Source: Solirubrobacterales bacterium (GTDB lineage Bacteria > Actinomycetota > Thermoleophilia > Solirubrobacterales > Solirubrobacteraceae). Taken from it: a stretch of 11,979 bases of DNA. Below are positions 1-6,127 of this stretch, in pieces (the first letter of the stretch is position 1; every line of letters begins with the position of its first letter). The stretch is from positions 1 through 11,979 of the forward strand of contig JACCYI010000219.1 in the NCBI GenBank assembly GCA_013696535.1, given 5' to 3'. Made by a program: the position numbers and the translations under genes. The notes beneath the pieces were generated by a model that had not been told where the DNA came from, made no database searches, and was given only the letters and a program-made list of their open reading frames with translations.

Positions 1-925
1 GGCCTGCACCCTGGGCGCTCAGGGCACGGGTGGCGTCTGTGGCATCACCGGCCGGGAGAGCCACCGTTGCGGTCGACGTCGGCGGAGCGGGCGCGATTCC
101 GCGCAGTCCCTCCAGCAACGCTTCCTCCATGGCCGGACCGTTCTCGTAACGAGCCTCGGGCTCACGGCTCAGTGCCCGAAGCACCGCGGCCGAGAGAGCC
201 GCCGGCACGCCGGCGTTGACCTGGTGCAGTGGCTTGGGCCGTCCCGAGTCCTGCTGGCGGGCGAGCTCGGTGAGTGATGGCGCCTCATACGGCAGGCGAC
301 CCGTCAGCAGCTGATAGGCGACCACGCCGAGCGAGTAGAAGTCCGCGCGCGGGCCCGTCGGCTCTCCGCGGGCCTGCTCCGGTGCGAGGTAGGCGGCGGT
401 CCCCAGCACGGAGCCGACCTTGGTGATGTCGGACTGCTCGGAGGCCTTGGCGATCCCGAAGTCCGCGAGCTTGATGCCGCCGTCGAGGGAGCGCAGGAGG
501 TTGCCGGGCTTCACGTCGCGATGGATGACCCCGTTGCGGTGCGCGTACTCCAGGCCGCGGCAGGCCTGGGTGAGGATGTTGACGGCTTCTCCCGGTTCGA
601 GGTGGCCTCGCTCACGGAGGATCTCGGCGCACGATTGACCCTTCACGTGCTCCATGACGATGAACTGGCGCCCTGAGGTCTCGTCGAGCCCGAAGTCGAA
701 CACCTGGACGACGTTCGGGTGCACGAGCCGCGCCGCTGCCAGAGCCTCCCGACGGAAGCGCGCGACGAAGCCCGAGTCCTCCGCCAGATGCTCGGCGAGC
801 AGCTTGACCGCGACGTAGCGCTCGAGCCGGGTGTCGAAGGCGAGCTGCACGGTGGACATGCCGCCGACCCCGAGACGCCGCTCGAGGCGGTAGCGGGAGG
901 CGAAGAGCTGATCGGTGCGCGCCAC
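1..925 (-). CDS. Ser/Thr protein kinase (PknB type), C-terminus cut off by window edge
   Basis: This is a Hanks-type serine/threonine kinase that phosphorylates proteins using ATP. I translated 308 codons from GTG at 925. Visible landmarks are a glycine-rich loop (G19-V-G-G-M, with V26), the ATP lysine in VAVK (K41), the helix-C glutamate (E60), the catalytic loop HRDVKPGN (D137, N142), the DFG motif (D155-F-G) and an activation segment ending in APEQ (E183). All catalytic residues are present, so the domain should be active. After about residue 275 the chain becomes an Ala/Thr/Pro-rich linker and leaves the window, so a membrane segment or sensor domain (PASTA or other) could follow but is not seen. 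GTG was chosen because it lies 5 bp after the stop of the upstream lipoprotein gene and has an AGGAGAGG-like ribosome site 10 bp upstream, inside that gene. The kinase is last of three co-directional genes here. Its substrate is unknown. Confidence 0.93.
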   Translation of the reverse strand, partial: MARTDQLFASRYRLERRLGVGGMSTVQLAFDTRLERYVAVKLLAEHLAEDSGFVARFRREALAAARLVHPNVVQVFDFGLDETSGRQFIVMEHVKGQSCAEILRERGHLEPGEAVNILTQACRGLEYAHRNGVIHRDVKPGNLLRSLDGGIKLADFGIAKASEQSDITKVGSVLGTAAYLAPEQARGEPTGPRADFYSLGVVAYQLLTGRLPYEAPSLTELARQQDSGRPKPLHQVNAGVPAALSAAVLRALSREPEARYENGPAMEEALLEGLRGIAPAPPTSTATVALPAGDATDATRALSAQGAG

Positions 926-930
926 GGCGG

Positions 931-1446
931 TCAGCCCTCTCCTTCGGGAGTGACGCCGCCGGTGTCGGGCCCCGTGGTTGCGCTCGGATCGGGAGTGGAT
1001 CCGGGCGTCGGCGTCTCATCCGGCGTCGCCGAGGGGGTGGGCGTCTCGTCGGGCGTCCGGGTCGGAGTGGGTGAGGGGGTGGGCGTCTCCTCCTCCGGCG
1101 TCGCCGTAGCGGTGGCAGACGGCGTTGGCGCTTCGGGAGCCTGGCAGTCCCCGCGCACCTGCGCCTCGAGGTGATCGACCCACTGCGTCAGGTTCGTCAC
1201 GAGGCCGCCGTCGGTGGACTCGGGAAGGTCTTGTACCCGGCTGCGCAGGCGGTTGACCTCGCCGGTGGCGCCGGTGCAGTCCTTGTTGTCGAGACCGGCC
1301 TGAACACGGTCCACGTTGCGCAGGAGGACCTTGGACCGGCTCTCGAGGATCAACTTCCGGGAGTCCGCGTCTGATCCGCCGCACGCCGGGGTGGCCAGAG
1401 CGGCGCCAAAGGCGAGGACGATGAGAAGCGGGCGCGGCGAGAGCAT
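931..1446 (-). CDS. Small secreted lipoprotein with Thr/Pro-rich tail
   Basis: A 171-residue protein of unknown function. Residues 1-21 form a short signal peptide (MLSPRPLLIVLAF...), followed by a candidate lipidated cysteine, C22, in TPAC-GGS. The Pro at -2 makes the lipobox atypical. Residues 25-95 look helical and charged and include two further cysteines, in NKDCTG and RGDC, that could form a disulfide outside the cell. The last 70 residues are low-complexity Thr/Pro/Glu/Ser with repeated ETPTPS and ETPTPG units, resembling an extended cell-wall spacer. The ATG at 1446 has a GGAG 3 bp upstream, which is close. The gene lies 30 bp after the metallophosphoesterase and 5 bp before the kinase, so it is probably co-transcribed with both. 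A kinase partner or ligand-binding role is possible from position only. Confidence 0.75.
   Translation of the reverse strand: MLSPRPLLIVLAFGAALATPACGGSDADSRKLILESRSKVLLRNVDRVQAGLDNKDCTGATGEVNRLRSRVQDLPESTDGGLVTNLTQWVDHLEAQVRGDCQAPEAPTPSATATATPEEETPTPSPTPTRTPDETPTPSATPDETPTPGSTPDPSATTGPDTGGVTPEGEG
1008..1092. repeat. Degenerate tandem repeat encoding ETPTPS/ETPTPG units
   Basis: Inside the lipoprotein gene, a 17-bp word (GAGGGGGTGGGCGTCTC on the plus strand) occurs exactly twice, at 1031-1047 and 1073-1089, 42 bp apart. A diverged third copy lies near 1008-1020. Read on the minus strand, the word encodes ETPTPS. Repeats like this can change copy number by slippage, altering tail length in frame when the unit is a multiple of three, as 42 bp is. 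Confidence 0.7.
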
Positions 1447-1476
1447 GGGCTCCGAGCAGGCTACCGTCGTGCTTGG

Positions 1477-2208
1477 TCACTGGCCGTGGGTCAGACGCTC
1501 CGCGAGCGACTCGGGAAGGCGGGCTGCGCGGATGGCGTCGGCAGCACCTCTCACGTCGTACTCCTCCCGCTTCCACACGGCCTCGAGGTTGGCGGTGTCG
1601 AGCAGCAGCCAGGCCGCCCGCGGGTCACCGTCGCGGGGCTGGCCGACGCTTCCCGGGTTGACGAGCCACTCGCCCGAGGCGAGGTCGGCGGTCTCCTCGG
1701 CGTGCCGCGTCGCGCCGGTCGCTGGCGCCCCCTCCTCTCGCACGAAGGCGAGCGCCACGTGCGAGTGGCCGATGAAGGAGACCGCCTGCGGTGCGGCGTC
1801 CAGGCACAGCTCGGCGGCGAGCGTCGACAGCACGTACTCCCACACCGGATCGCGCGGGGAGGCGTGGTAGAGCCCCATCCCGCGGGCCTCGCCCGTGGAG
1901 GGGAGCCCCGCGAGCCACGCACGAGCCTCCGGTGCGATGGTGTCGATGGTCCACTGGGCGGCGAGCGCGGCGCCACGCGAGAACTCGTCGAGCGAGAGCA
2001 CACCGGTCACCGCCAGATCGTGGTTGCCGGCGAGGCAGATCGTGCAGTGCTCGGCGGCCAAGGCGACGCAGGCGTCGGGCTCTGCGCCGTAGCCCACCAG
2101 ATCGCCGAGACACCAGAGCTCGTCGACCCCCGCGGCACGGGCGGCCTTGATGACCTTCTCAAAGGCGTGTCGGTTACCGTGGATATCGGAGACGATGGCG
2201 ACGCGCAT
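1477..2208 (-). CDS. YfcE-family calcineurin-like metallophosphoesterase
   Basis: A 243-residue cytoplasmic protein of the metallophosphoesterase superfamily (Metallophos_2/YfcE/MJ0936 type), which hydrolyses phosphoesters at a two-metal centre. Motifs run in the family order: D8-x-H10 in SDIHGN, GD (D36) in CLGDLVGYGAEPD, GNHD (N62, H63, D64), a histidine in LYHASPRDP (H115), and GHSH (H148, H150). VNPGSVGQPRD near residues 183-193 is typical of this subfamily. The substrate cannot be read from sequence; family members act on phosphodiesters, nucleotides or phosphoproteins. The open frame extends upstream, but ATG 2208 gives the canonical MRVAIVSDIHGN N-terminus, and anything longer would run into the divergent M48 gene. 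It heads a probable operon with the lipoprotein and the Ser/Thr kinase. A phosphatase-kinase functional link is inference only. Confidence 0.9.
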   Translation of the reverse strand: MRVAIVSDIHGNRHAFEKVIKAARAAGVDELWCLGDLVGYGAEPDACVALAAEHCTICLAGNHDLAVTGVLSLDEFSRGAALAAQWTIDTIAPEARAWLAGLPSTGEARGMGLYHASPRDPVWEYVLSTLAAELCLDAAPQAVSFIGHSHVALAFVREEGAPATGATRHAEETADLASGEWLVNPGSVGQPRDGDPRAAWLLLDTANLEAVWKREEYDVRGAADAIRAARLPESLAERLTHGQ

Positions 2209-2260
2209 GAGCTGGACTGTGGTGACTAAGGTGCCGGCGGCGGAACGTAAGGTCAGGTGG
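2209..2260. promoter_or_regulatory. Divergent intergenic region; candidate -10 for the M48 gene
   Basis: Only 52 bp separate the metallophosphoesterase and M48 starts, so both promoters must sit here or inside the coding ends. On the plus strand TAAGGT (2248-2253) matches the TANNNT form of a -10 box and ends 7 bp before ATG 2261, which would give a leaderless M48 mRNA. The same bases contain AAGG at an acceptable Shine-Dalgarno distance, so the two readings compete. No good -35 box is visible, and I see no clear -10 for the minus-strand gene. Confidence 0.35.
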
Positions 2261-3526
2261 ATGCGACGCTCTCTGCGACTGCCCGCGGCCCTGCTGGCCG
2301 CCGTTGTGGTGGCGCAGACCGCTGTGATCATCATGAGCCCGCGCGATGCAGGACCGGATCCCGCTTCGGTCAGCTCGCGAGAGTACTTCACACCGCGTGA
2401 GATCGCCCGCGCGCAGGACTACCGCTCACCGCAGCTCGTCCTGTACGGGGTAACGATGGCGATCGAGCTCGCGGTGCTGATCGGGCTCACCCGCCGGGCA
2501 GGGCGTCGCCCGAGCTCACCAGGGGCCCGGCGAGGCCGTCTCGCCACGGTCGCCCGCCGCCCCGTGCCGGCCGGAGCCGCCGGTGGCGCCGCGATCTCGC
2601 TGGCGCTCACACTGGCCACGCTGCCGGTTTCGGCGGTCTCCCGGCAGCGGGCGATCGATGTCGGCCTCTCCACGAGAAGTTGGAGCGGATGGGCGCAGGA
2701 CGTCCTCCTCGGCGCAGTCATCGGGGCCGCGCTGGCGGCGGCCGGCGGCGCCGTGCTCGTGATCGTCCTGCGCCGGTTCGGGCGAACTTGGTGGGCGCCG
2801 GGCGCCGCCGCGGTCGTGGCCTTCGCCGTCGTCACGACCTACCTCACGCCCGTAGTGATCGAGCCCCTCTTCAACCGCTTCACGCCGCTGCCGCCGGGCA
2901 GGACCCGCACGGAGATCCTCGACCTCGCCCGGCGCGCCGGAGTGCGGGTCGGACAGGTGTACGTGGTCGACGCCTCCAAGCGCACCACGGGAGCGAACGC
3001 CTACGTCGCCGGGCTGGGCGCCACCAAGCGCATCGTGCTGTATGACACGCTGCTGCGCGACTTCCCGCCGGCCGAGGTGCGGCTCGTCGTAGCGCACGAA
3101 CTCGGTCACGTCCATCACTCCGACGTCCCCCACGGACTGCTGTGGGTTGCGATCGTCGCCCCATTCGGCATGCTGGCGGTCGCCCGGCTGGCCGAGCGGC
3201 TCGGGCCCGAGGACTGGCACGCCCGTCCGGCGGCGACGGTGCCCGCGGTGGCGCTGGCGCTCGCGCTGGTGGTGCCGGCGGTGACCATGATCTCCAACCA
3301 GCTCTCCCGGCGGGTCGAGGCTCGCGCCGACTTCTTCTCCTTGCAGCTCACGCAGGATCCAAGGACGCTGATCGCCTTCCAGCGGCGGATCGCACGCGCC
3401 AACGTCTCTGATCCCGACCCCCCGGGCTGGGCCTCCTTCTTGCTCAGCACCCACCCGCAGACCCTGGAGCGGATCGGCGCGGCGACGGCCTTCGAGCAGC
3501 GCGGAAGCGTCGAAACCGGCCAGTGA
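2261..3526 (+). CDS. M48 family (Ste24/HtpX-like) membrane zinc metalloprotease
   Basis: A 421-residue integral membrane peptidase of the M48A (Ste24-like) type. The N-terminal part has about four hydrophobic segments (near residues 8-25, 63-77, 105-125 and 145-170), then a further segment leading into the conserved VIEPLFNRFTPLP stretch. The catalytic part shows SKRTTGANAYVAGLG, TKRIVLYDTLL and the zinc motif HELGH (H279, E280, H283). After two more membrane segments comes the third zinc ligand, E353, in RVEARAD. A late STHPQTLERI element also matches the family. Known members cleave misfolded membrane proteins or prenylated peptides; bacterial ones are linked to membrane quality control. 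All active-site residues are present. ATG 2261 is preferred because it begins a standard basic-then-hydrophobic N-terminus; an in-frame GTG at 2231 is an alternative. The gene is transcribed alone, divergent from the phosphoesterase operon and convergent with the DUF3467 gene. Confidence 0.93.
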   Translation: MRRSLRLPAALLAAVVVAQTAVIIMSPRDAGPDPASVSSREYFTPREIARAQDYRSPQLVLYGVTMAIELAVLIGLTRRAGRRPSSPGARRGRLATVARRPVPAGAAGGAAISLALTLATLPVSAVSRQRAIDVGLSTRSWSGWAQDVLLGAVIGAALAAAGGAVLVIVLRRFGRTWWAPGAAAVVAFAVVTTYLTPVVIEPLFNRFTPLPPGRTRTEILDLARRAGVRVGQVYVVDASKRTTGANAYVAGLGATKRIVLYDTLLRDFPPAEVRLVVAHELGHVHHSDVPHGLLWVAIVAPFGMLAVARLAERLGPEDWHARPAATVPAVALALALVVPAVTMISNQLSRRVEARADFFSLQLTQDPRTLIAFQRRIARANVSDPDPPGWASFLLSTHPQTLERIGAATAFEQRGSVETGQ

Positions 3527-3621
3527 GGGAGCAAGCAACCCGTTCAACGCGGCTCGACCACTCTGTGCACCCTCGCAGCCCCCAAATCCACCTCCCCTCA
3601 CCAGTCGGGGTTGACGTTCGC

Positions 3622-3636
3622 GACGCACGGAGCGTC
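3622..3636. other. Small hairpin between convergent genes
   Basis: GACGC (3622-3626) and GCGTC (3632-3636) form a perfect 5-bp stem around a 5-base loop in the 136-bp gap between the M48 gene and the DUF3467 gene. No T-run follows on either strand, so this is not a convincing intrinsic terminator. It may help end convergent transcripts. Nothing else recognisable lies in the gap. Confidence 0.25.
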
Positions 3637-3662
3637 CCGCCGCCGGCAGGAGACACGGGCCG

Positions 3663-4004
3663 CTAGACCTGCGGTTCTCCTGGCCCGTCAGGCCCGGAAG
3701 GCTCAGCGGACGGCCCGCCACCCCACTCAGGAAGGTTCTTGATGCCCTCACGGGTGCGCCACTTGGAGTGGTTGTCCTCCATGGCGTCGATGAGCTCGCG
3801 CATGAACTTGGGCGAGAGGTTGACCCGGGTGACCACGACCCCGGGGATCTCGTCTCCCTCCATCTCGTGGTCGACCCGCGCGAAGGTGATGGTGAACTCG
3901 TACTCCGAATGCGAGACGTTGGCGAAGTTCGCGTAGACGCCGGCCATCACCTCTGGCGACGTGTGGATGTTGATGTGTCGCTCGGGCTCCTCATCCGATG
4001 CCAT
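3663..4004 (-). CDS. DUF3467 domain protein
   Basis: A 113-residue soluble protein recognised as DUF3467, a small family without assigned function. The diagnostic core is VYANFANVSHSEYEFTITFARV near residues 22-43, followed by a hydrophobic VVVTRVNLSPKFMRELIDAM stretch and a Gly/Pro-rich acidic tail. It has no signal peptide, membrane segment or catalytic signature. ATG 4004 gives the usual acidic N-terminus (MASDEEPE). The frame is open further upstream, but that would run into rlmH. The gene is divergent from rlmH, with start codons 19 bp apart, so the two may be co-regulated. It converges with the M48 gene. No Shine-Dalgarno sequence is visible; a -10-like AATACT ends 6 bp before the start, consistent with a leaderless mRNA. 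Confidence 0.85.
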   Translation of the reverse strand: MASDEEPERHINIHTSPEVMAGVYANFANVSHSEYEFTITFARVDHEMEGDEIPGVVVTRVNLSPKFMRELIDAMEDNHSKWRTREGIKNLPEWGGGPSAEPSGPDGPGEPQV

Positions 4005-4023
4005 GGACGTAGTATTCCGCACG
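4005..4023. promoter_or_regulatory. Overlapping divergent -10 elements for the DUF3467 gene and rlmH
   Basis: Plus-strand TAGTAT (4010-4015) ends 8 bp before the rlmH GTG at 4024. The minus-strand box AATACT (plus-strand positions 4011-4016) ends 6 bp before the DUF3467 ATG at 4004. Each matches 4 of 6 bases of TATAAT, and they share five base pairs on opposite strands. The spacing puts both transcription starts at or next to the start codons. No -35 box stands out on either strand. If real, this is a bidirectional promoter making two leaderless mRNAs. Confidence 0.4.
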
Positions 4024-4437
4024 GTGCGAATCATCGTGCTGAGCGTGGGACGGCTGCGGCCGCCCTTCTCCGACGACGTCCAGCACTATCAGCGGCTGCT
4101 TGCGCGTCACTACCGGTTGCAGCTCATCGAGGTCCGCGAGGACGAGGCGGTCGCCAAGCGGCTCCCCGAGCGCGCGTTCGTCTCCCGGCTGGACCGTGGG
4201 GGCCGCGCCTATGACTCACAGGAGTTCGCGCGGTGGCTCGAGGAGCGTCGGATGTCGGGCCTTGACCTCTGCTTCGTGATCGGCGGCCCGTACGGTCACG
4301 GCCCGGGCATCGAGCACGTCGACCATCTGCTGTCCTTCGGGCCGGCCACGCTCCCGCACCAACTGGCCCGGGTCGTGCTGCTCGAGCAGATCTTCCGCGG
4401 CCACAAGATCCTGGCCGGCGAGCCGTACCATCACTGA
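4024..4437 (+). CDS. rlmH: 23S rRNA (pseudouridine-1915-N3)-methyltransferase RlmH
   Basis: RlmH is a SPOUT-class methyltransferase that uses S-adenosylmethionine to methylate N3 of pseudouridine 1915 in helix 69 of 23S rRNA. The 137-residue product begins VRIIVLSVGRL, as in family members that start MKI. It carries the SAM-binding knot FVIGGPYGHG (replacing the more common GGadG) and the C-terminal signature TLPHQLARVVLLEQIFRGHKILAGEPYHH, ending at the usual YH pair. It is somewhat shorter than the roughly 155 residues of well-known homologues. GTG 4024 fits the conserved N-terminus. ATG 4003 is in frame and adds seven residues, but it overlaps the divergent DUF3467 start codon. No Shine-Dalgarno is present before GTG. 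argS begins 8 bp after its stop, so the two are probably one transcript. Confidence 0.93.
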   Translation: MRIIVLSVGRLRPPFSDDVQHYQRLLARHYRLQLIEVREDEAVAKRLPERAFVSRLDRGGRAYDSQEFARWLEERRMSGLDLCFVIGGPYGHGPGIEHVDHLLSFGPATLPHQLARVVLLEQIFRGHKILAGEPYHH

Positions 4438-4445
4438 CCAGTCCC

Positions 4446-6101
4446 ATGACCGTCTCCTCCGCAACGCCTCTGGACGATCTGCGCGCCGCCCTGCTCGACT
4501 CGGCGGCTGAACTGCGGTCCGACCCGTCGGCGCTGAGCACCGCGCCGACCCTCGAGCGACCGCCTCGCGCCGAGCTCGGGGACTACTCCACGAACGCCGC
4601 CATGCTCCTCGCTCCGGTCCTCAAGGCCGCTCCGCGAGCGATCGCGGAGCGGCTCGGCTCGGGCCTGGACGCCCGGATGGGCGACCGTCTGGATCGCGTC
4701 GAGGTCGCGGGGCCCGGCTTTCTCAACGTGTTCCTCACCGACGCGTGGTACGTCGAATCGGCGGCCAGCGTGCTCGCGGCGGGCGAGGAGTACGGCGCGG
4801 GTCGCCCCGAGCGGTCAGAGCGCATCAACGTCGAGTTCGTGAGCGCGAATCCCACCGGGCCGCTCACCGCGGCCAGCGGCCGGCACGCCGCCTACGGTGA
4901 CTCATTGTCGAGGATCCTCGAGCTGGCCGGCCACTCCGTCGACCGCGAGTACTACTTCAACGACTCGGGCACCCAGGTCCGCAAGCTGGGGGAGTCCATC
5001 CGGGCGCGGGCGCTCGGAGGGCCCGTGCCGGCGGGCGGCTACGAGGGCGACTACGTCGTGGAGCTGGCCGCTGCGATCCCGGGCGCGGGCGACAAGTCCC
5101 CAGATCTCGACCGGCTCTCCCGTGAGGGCGTCGAGCGGATGTTCGCCAGGATCCGTCGAACGCTCGAGACCTATCGCGTCTCCTTCGACCGCTTCTTCCT
5201 CGAGAACTCCCTGTACGAGGGTGAACCGACCGCGGTGGAGCGGGCGTACGCGCGGCTCGAGGAGCGCGGGCACCTCTACCGCCACGAGGGTGCGCTGTGG
5301 CTGCGCACTTCTGACTTCGGCGACGACAAGGACCGGGTGCTCGAACGCTCGACGGGCGACCCGACCTACTTCGCCTCCGACGTCGCGTATCTGGAGCACA
5401 AGCTCGAGCGGGGCTACGACCGCCTGGTGTACGTGCTGGGTTCAGATCATCACGGCTACATCGGCCGGATGCGCGCCGCCGCCGCCGCGCTCGGGGTCGA
5501 GCCCAGGCGCCTCGAGATCCCGATCCTTCAGTTCGTCCACATCGTGGAGGGCGGCCAGCGGGCGTCCATGTCGAAGCGGCGCGGGGACTTCATCACCCTC
5601 GACGAGCTGGTCGAGGAGATCGGCGTCGACGCCACGCGCTTCTTCATGCTCGGGCGCTCGCACGATTCCACGGTCGACCTCGACCTCGATCTCGCGCGCC
5701 GGCAGTCCAACGAGAACCCCGTCTACTACGTGCAGTACGCCCACGCCCGGATCGCCTCCGTGCTGGCCAGGGCGGGGCAGGCACGCGTCGAGCAGGCGCT
5801 GCTCGAATCGGCCCGCGCCGAGGGACTCACCCTCGAGCGGGCGGAGCGCGAGCTGATCAAGAAGCTGCTGGCCTTCCCGGGGGAGGTGGCCGAAGCGGCG
5901 GATCGCCGCGCCCCGCACCGGATCGCCGCCTACGCCCTCGAGCTCGCACAGGCTTTCACCGCGTTCTACCGGGATTGCCAGGTGGTGGGCGTGGAACCTG
6001 TCGAGTTGAAGTCCTTCCGGATCGCGCTGAGCGTCGTCTCCCAGCGGGTCATCGCCCGGTCGCTCGGGCTCCTCGGGGTCGACGCCCCGGCCTCGATGTA
6101 G
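4446..6101 (+). CDS. argS: Arginyl-tRNA synthetase with atypical HIGH motif
   Basis: This class I synthetase charges tRNA-Arg with arginine using ATP. At 551 residues it has normal length. Visible in order: an N-terminal Add1-like domain with GDYSTNAAM (45-53) and the GPGFLNVFL stretch; the catalytic entry VSANPTGPL (132-140); DREYYFNDSGTQV; VLGSDHHGYIGRM; the KMSKS-equivalent SMSKRRGDF (374-382); and the C-terminal anticodon-binding domain with NENPVYYVQYAHARI. The oddity is at 141-147. Where most ArgRS enzymes read HVGHGR, this one reads TAASGRH, so both HIGH histidines are missing and a histidine (H147) appears two residues later. Everything else looks intact and full length, so the gene is probably functional. 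ATG 4446 lies 8 bp after rlmH without a clear ribosome site. Confidence 0.96.
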   Translation: MTVSSATPLDDLRAALLDSAAELRSDPSALSTAPTLERPPRAELGDYSTNAAMLLAPVLKAAPRAIAERLGSGLDARMGDRLDRVEVAGPGFLNVFLTDAWYVESAASVLAAGEEYGAGRPERSERINVEFVSANPTGPLTAASGRHAAYGDSLSRILELAGHSVDREYYFNDSGTQVRKLGESIRARALGGPVPAGGYEGDYVVELAAAIPGAGDKSPDLDRLSREGVERMFARIRRTLETYRVSFDRFFLENSLYEGEPTAVERAYARLEERGHLYRHEGALWLRTSDFGDDKDRVLERSTGDPTYFASDVAYLEHKLERGYDRLVYVLGSDHHGYIGRMRAAAAALGVEPRRLEIPILQFVHIVEGGQRASMSKRRGDFITLDELVEEIGVDATRFFMLGRSHDSTVDLDLDLARRQSNENPVYYVQYAHARIASVLARAGQARVEQALLESARAEGLTLERAERELIKKLLAFPGEVAEAADRRAPHRIAAYALELAQAFTAFYRDCQVVGVEPVELKSFRIALSVVSQRVIARSLGLLGVDAPASM

Positions 6102-6127
6102 CCGCCCACCCTGGCATCGTCCGCGCT

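Noticed and set aside
3591..3610. CCCC...GGGG inverted repeat as a terminator
   Set aside because: Only four pairs with a long loop and no T-run on either strand.
3611..3639. TTGACG resembling a -35 box in the gap after the M48 gene
   Set aside because: No -10-like sequence lies 15-19 bp downstream, and the next gene on that strand is about 400 bp away with a better candidate.
2516..3751. Long minus-strand open frame (411 codons) opposite the M48 gene
   Set aside because: It is an antisense shadow caused by high GC. Its translation is Arg/Gly-rich low-complexity, while the plus frame has a full zinc-protease motif set.
4897..5856. Plus-strand open frame of 319 codons inside argS
   Set aside because: It is a Ser/Arg/Thr-rich out-of-frame reading of argS, with no domain pattern.
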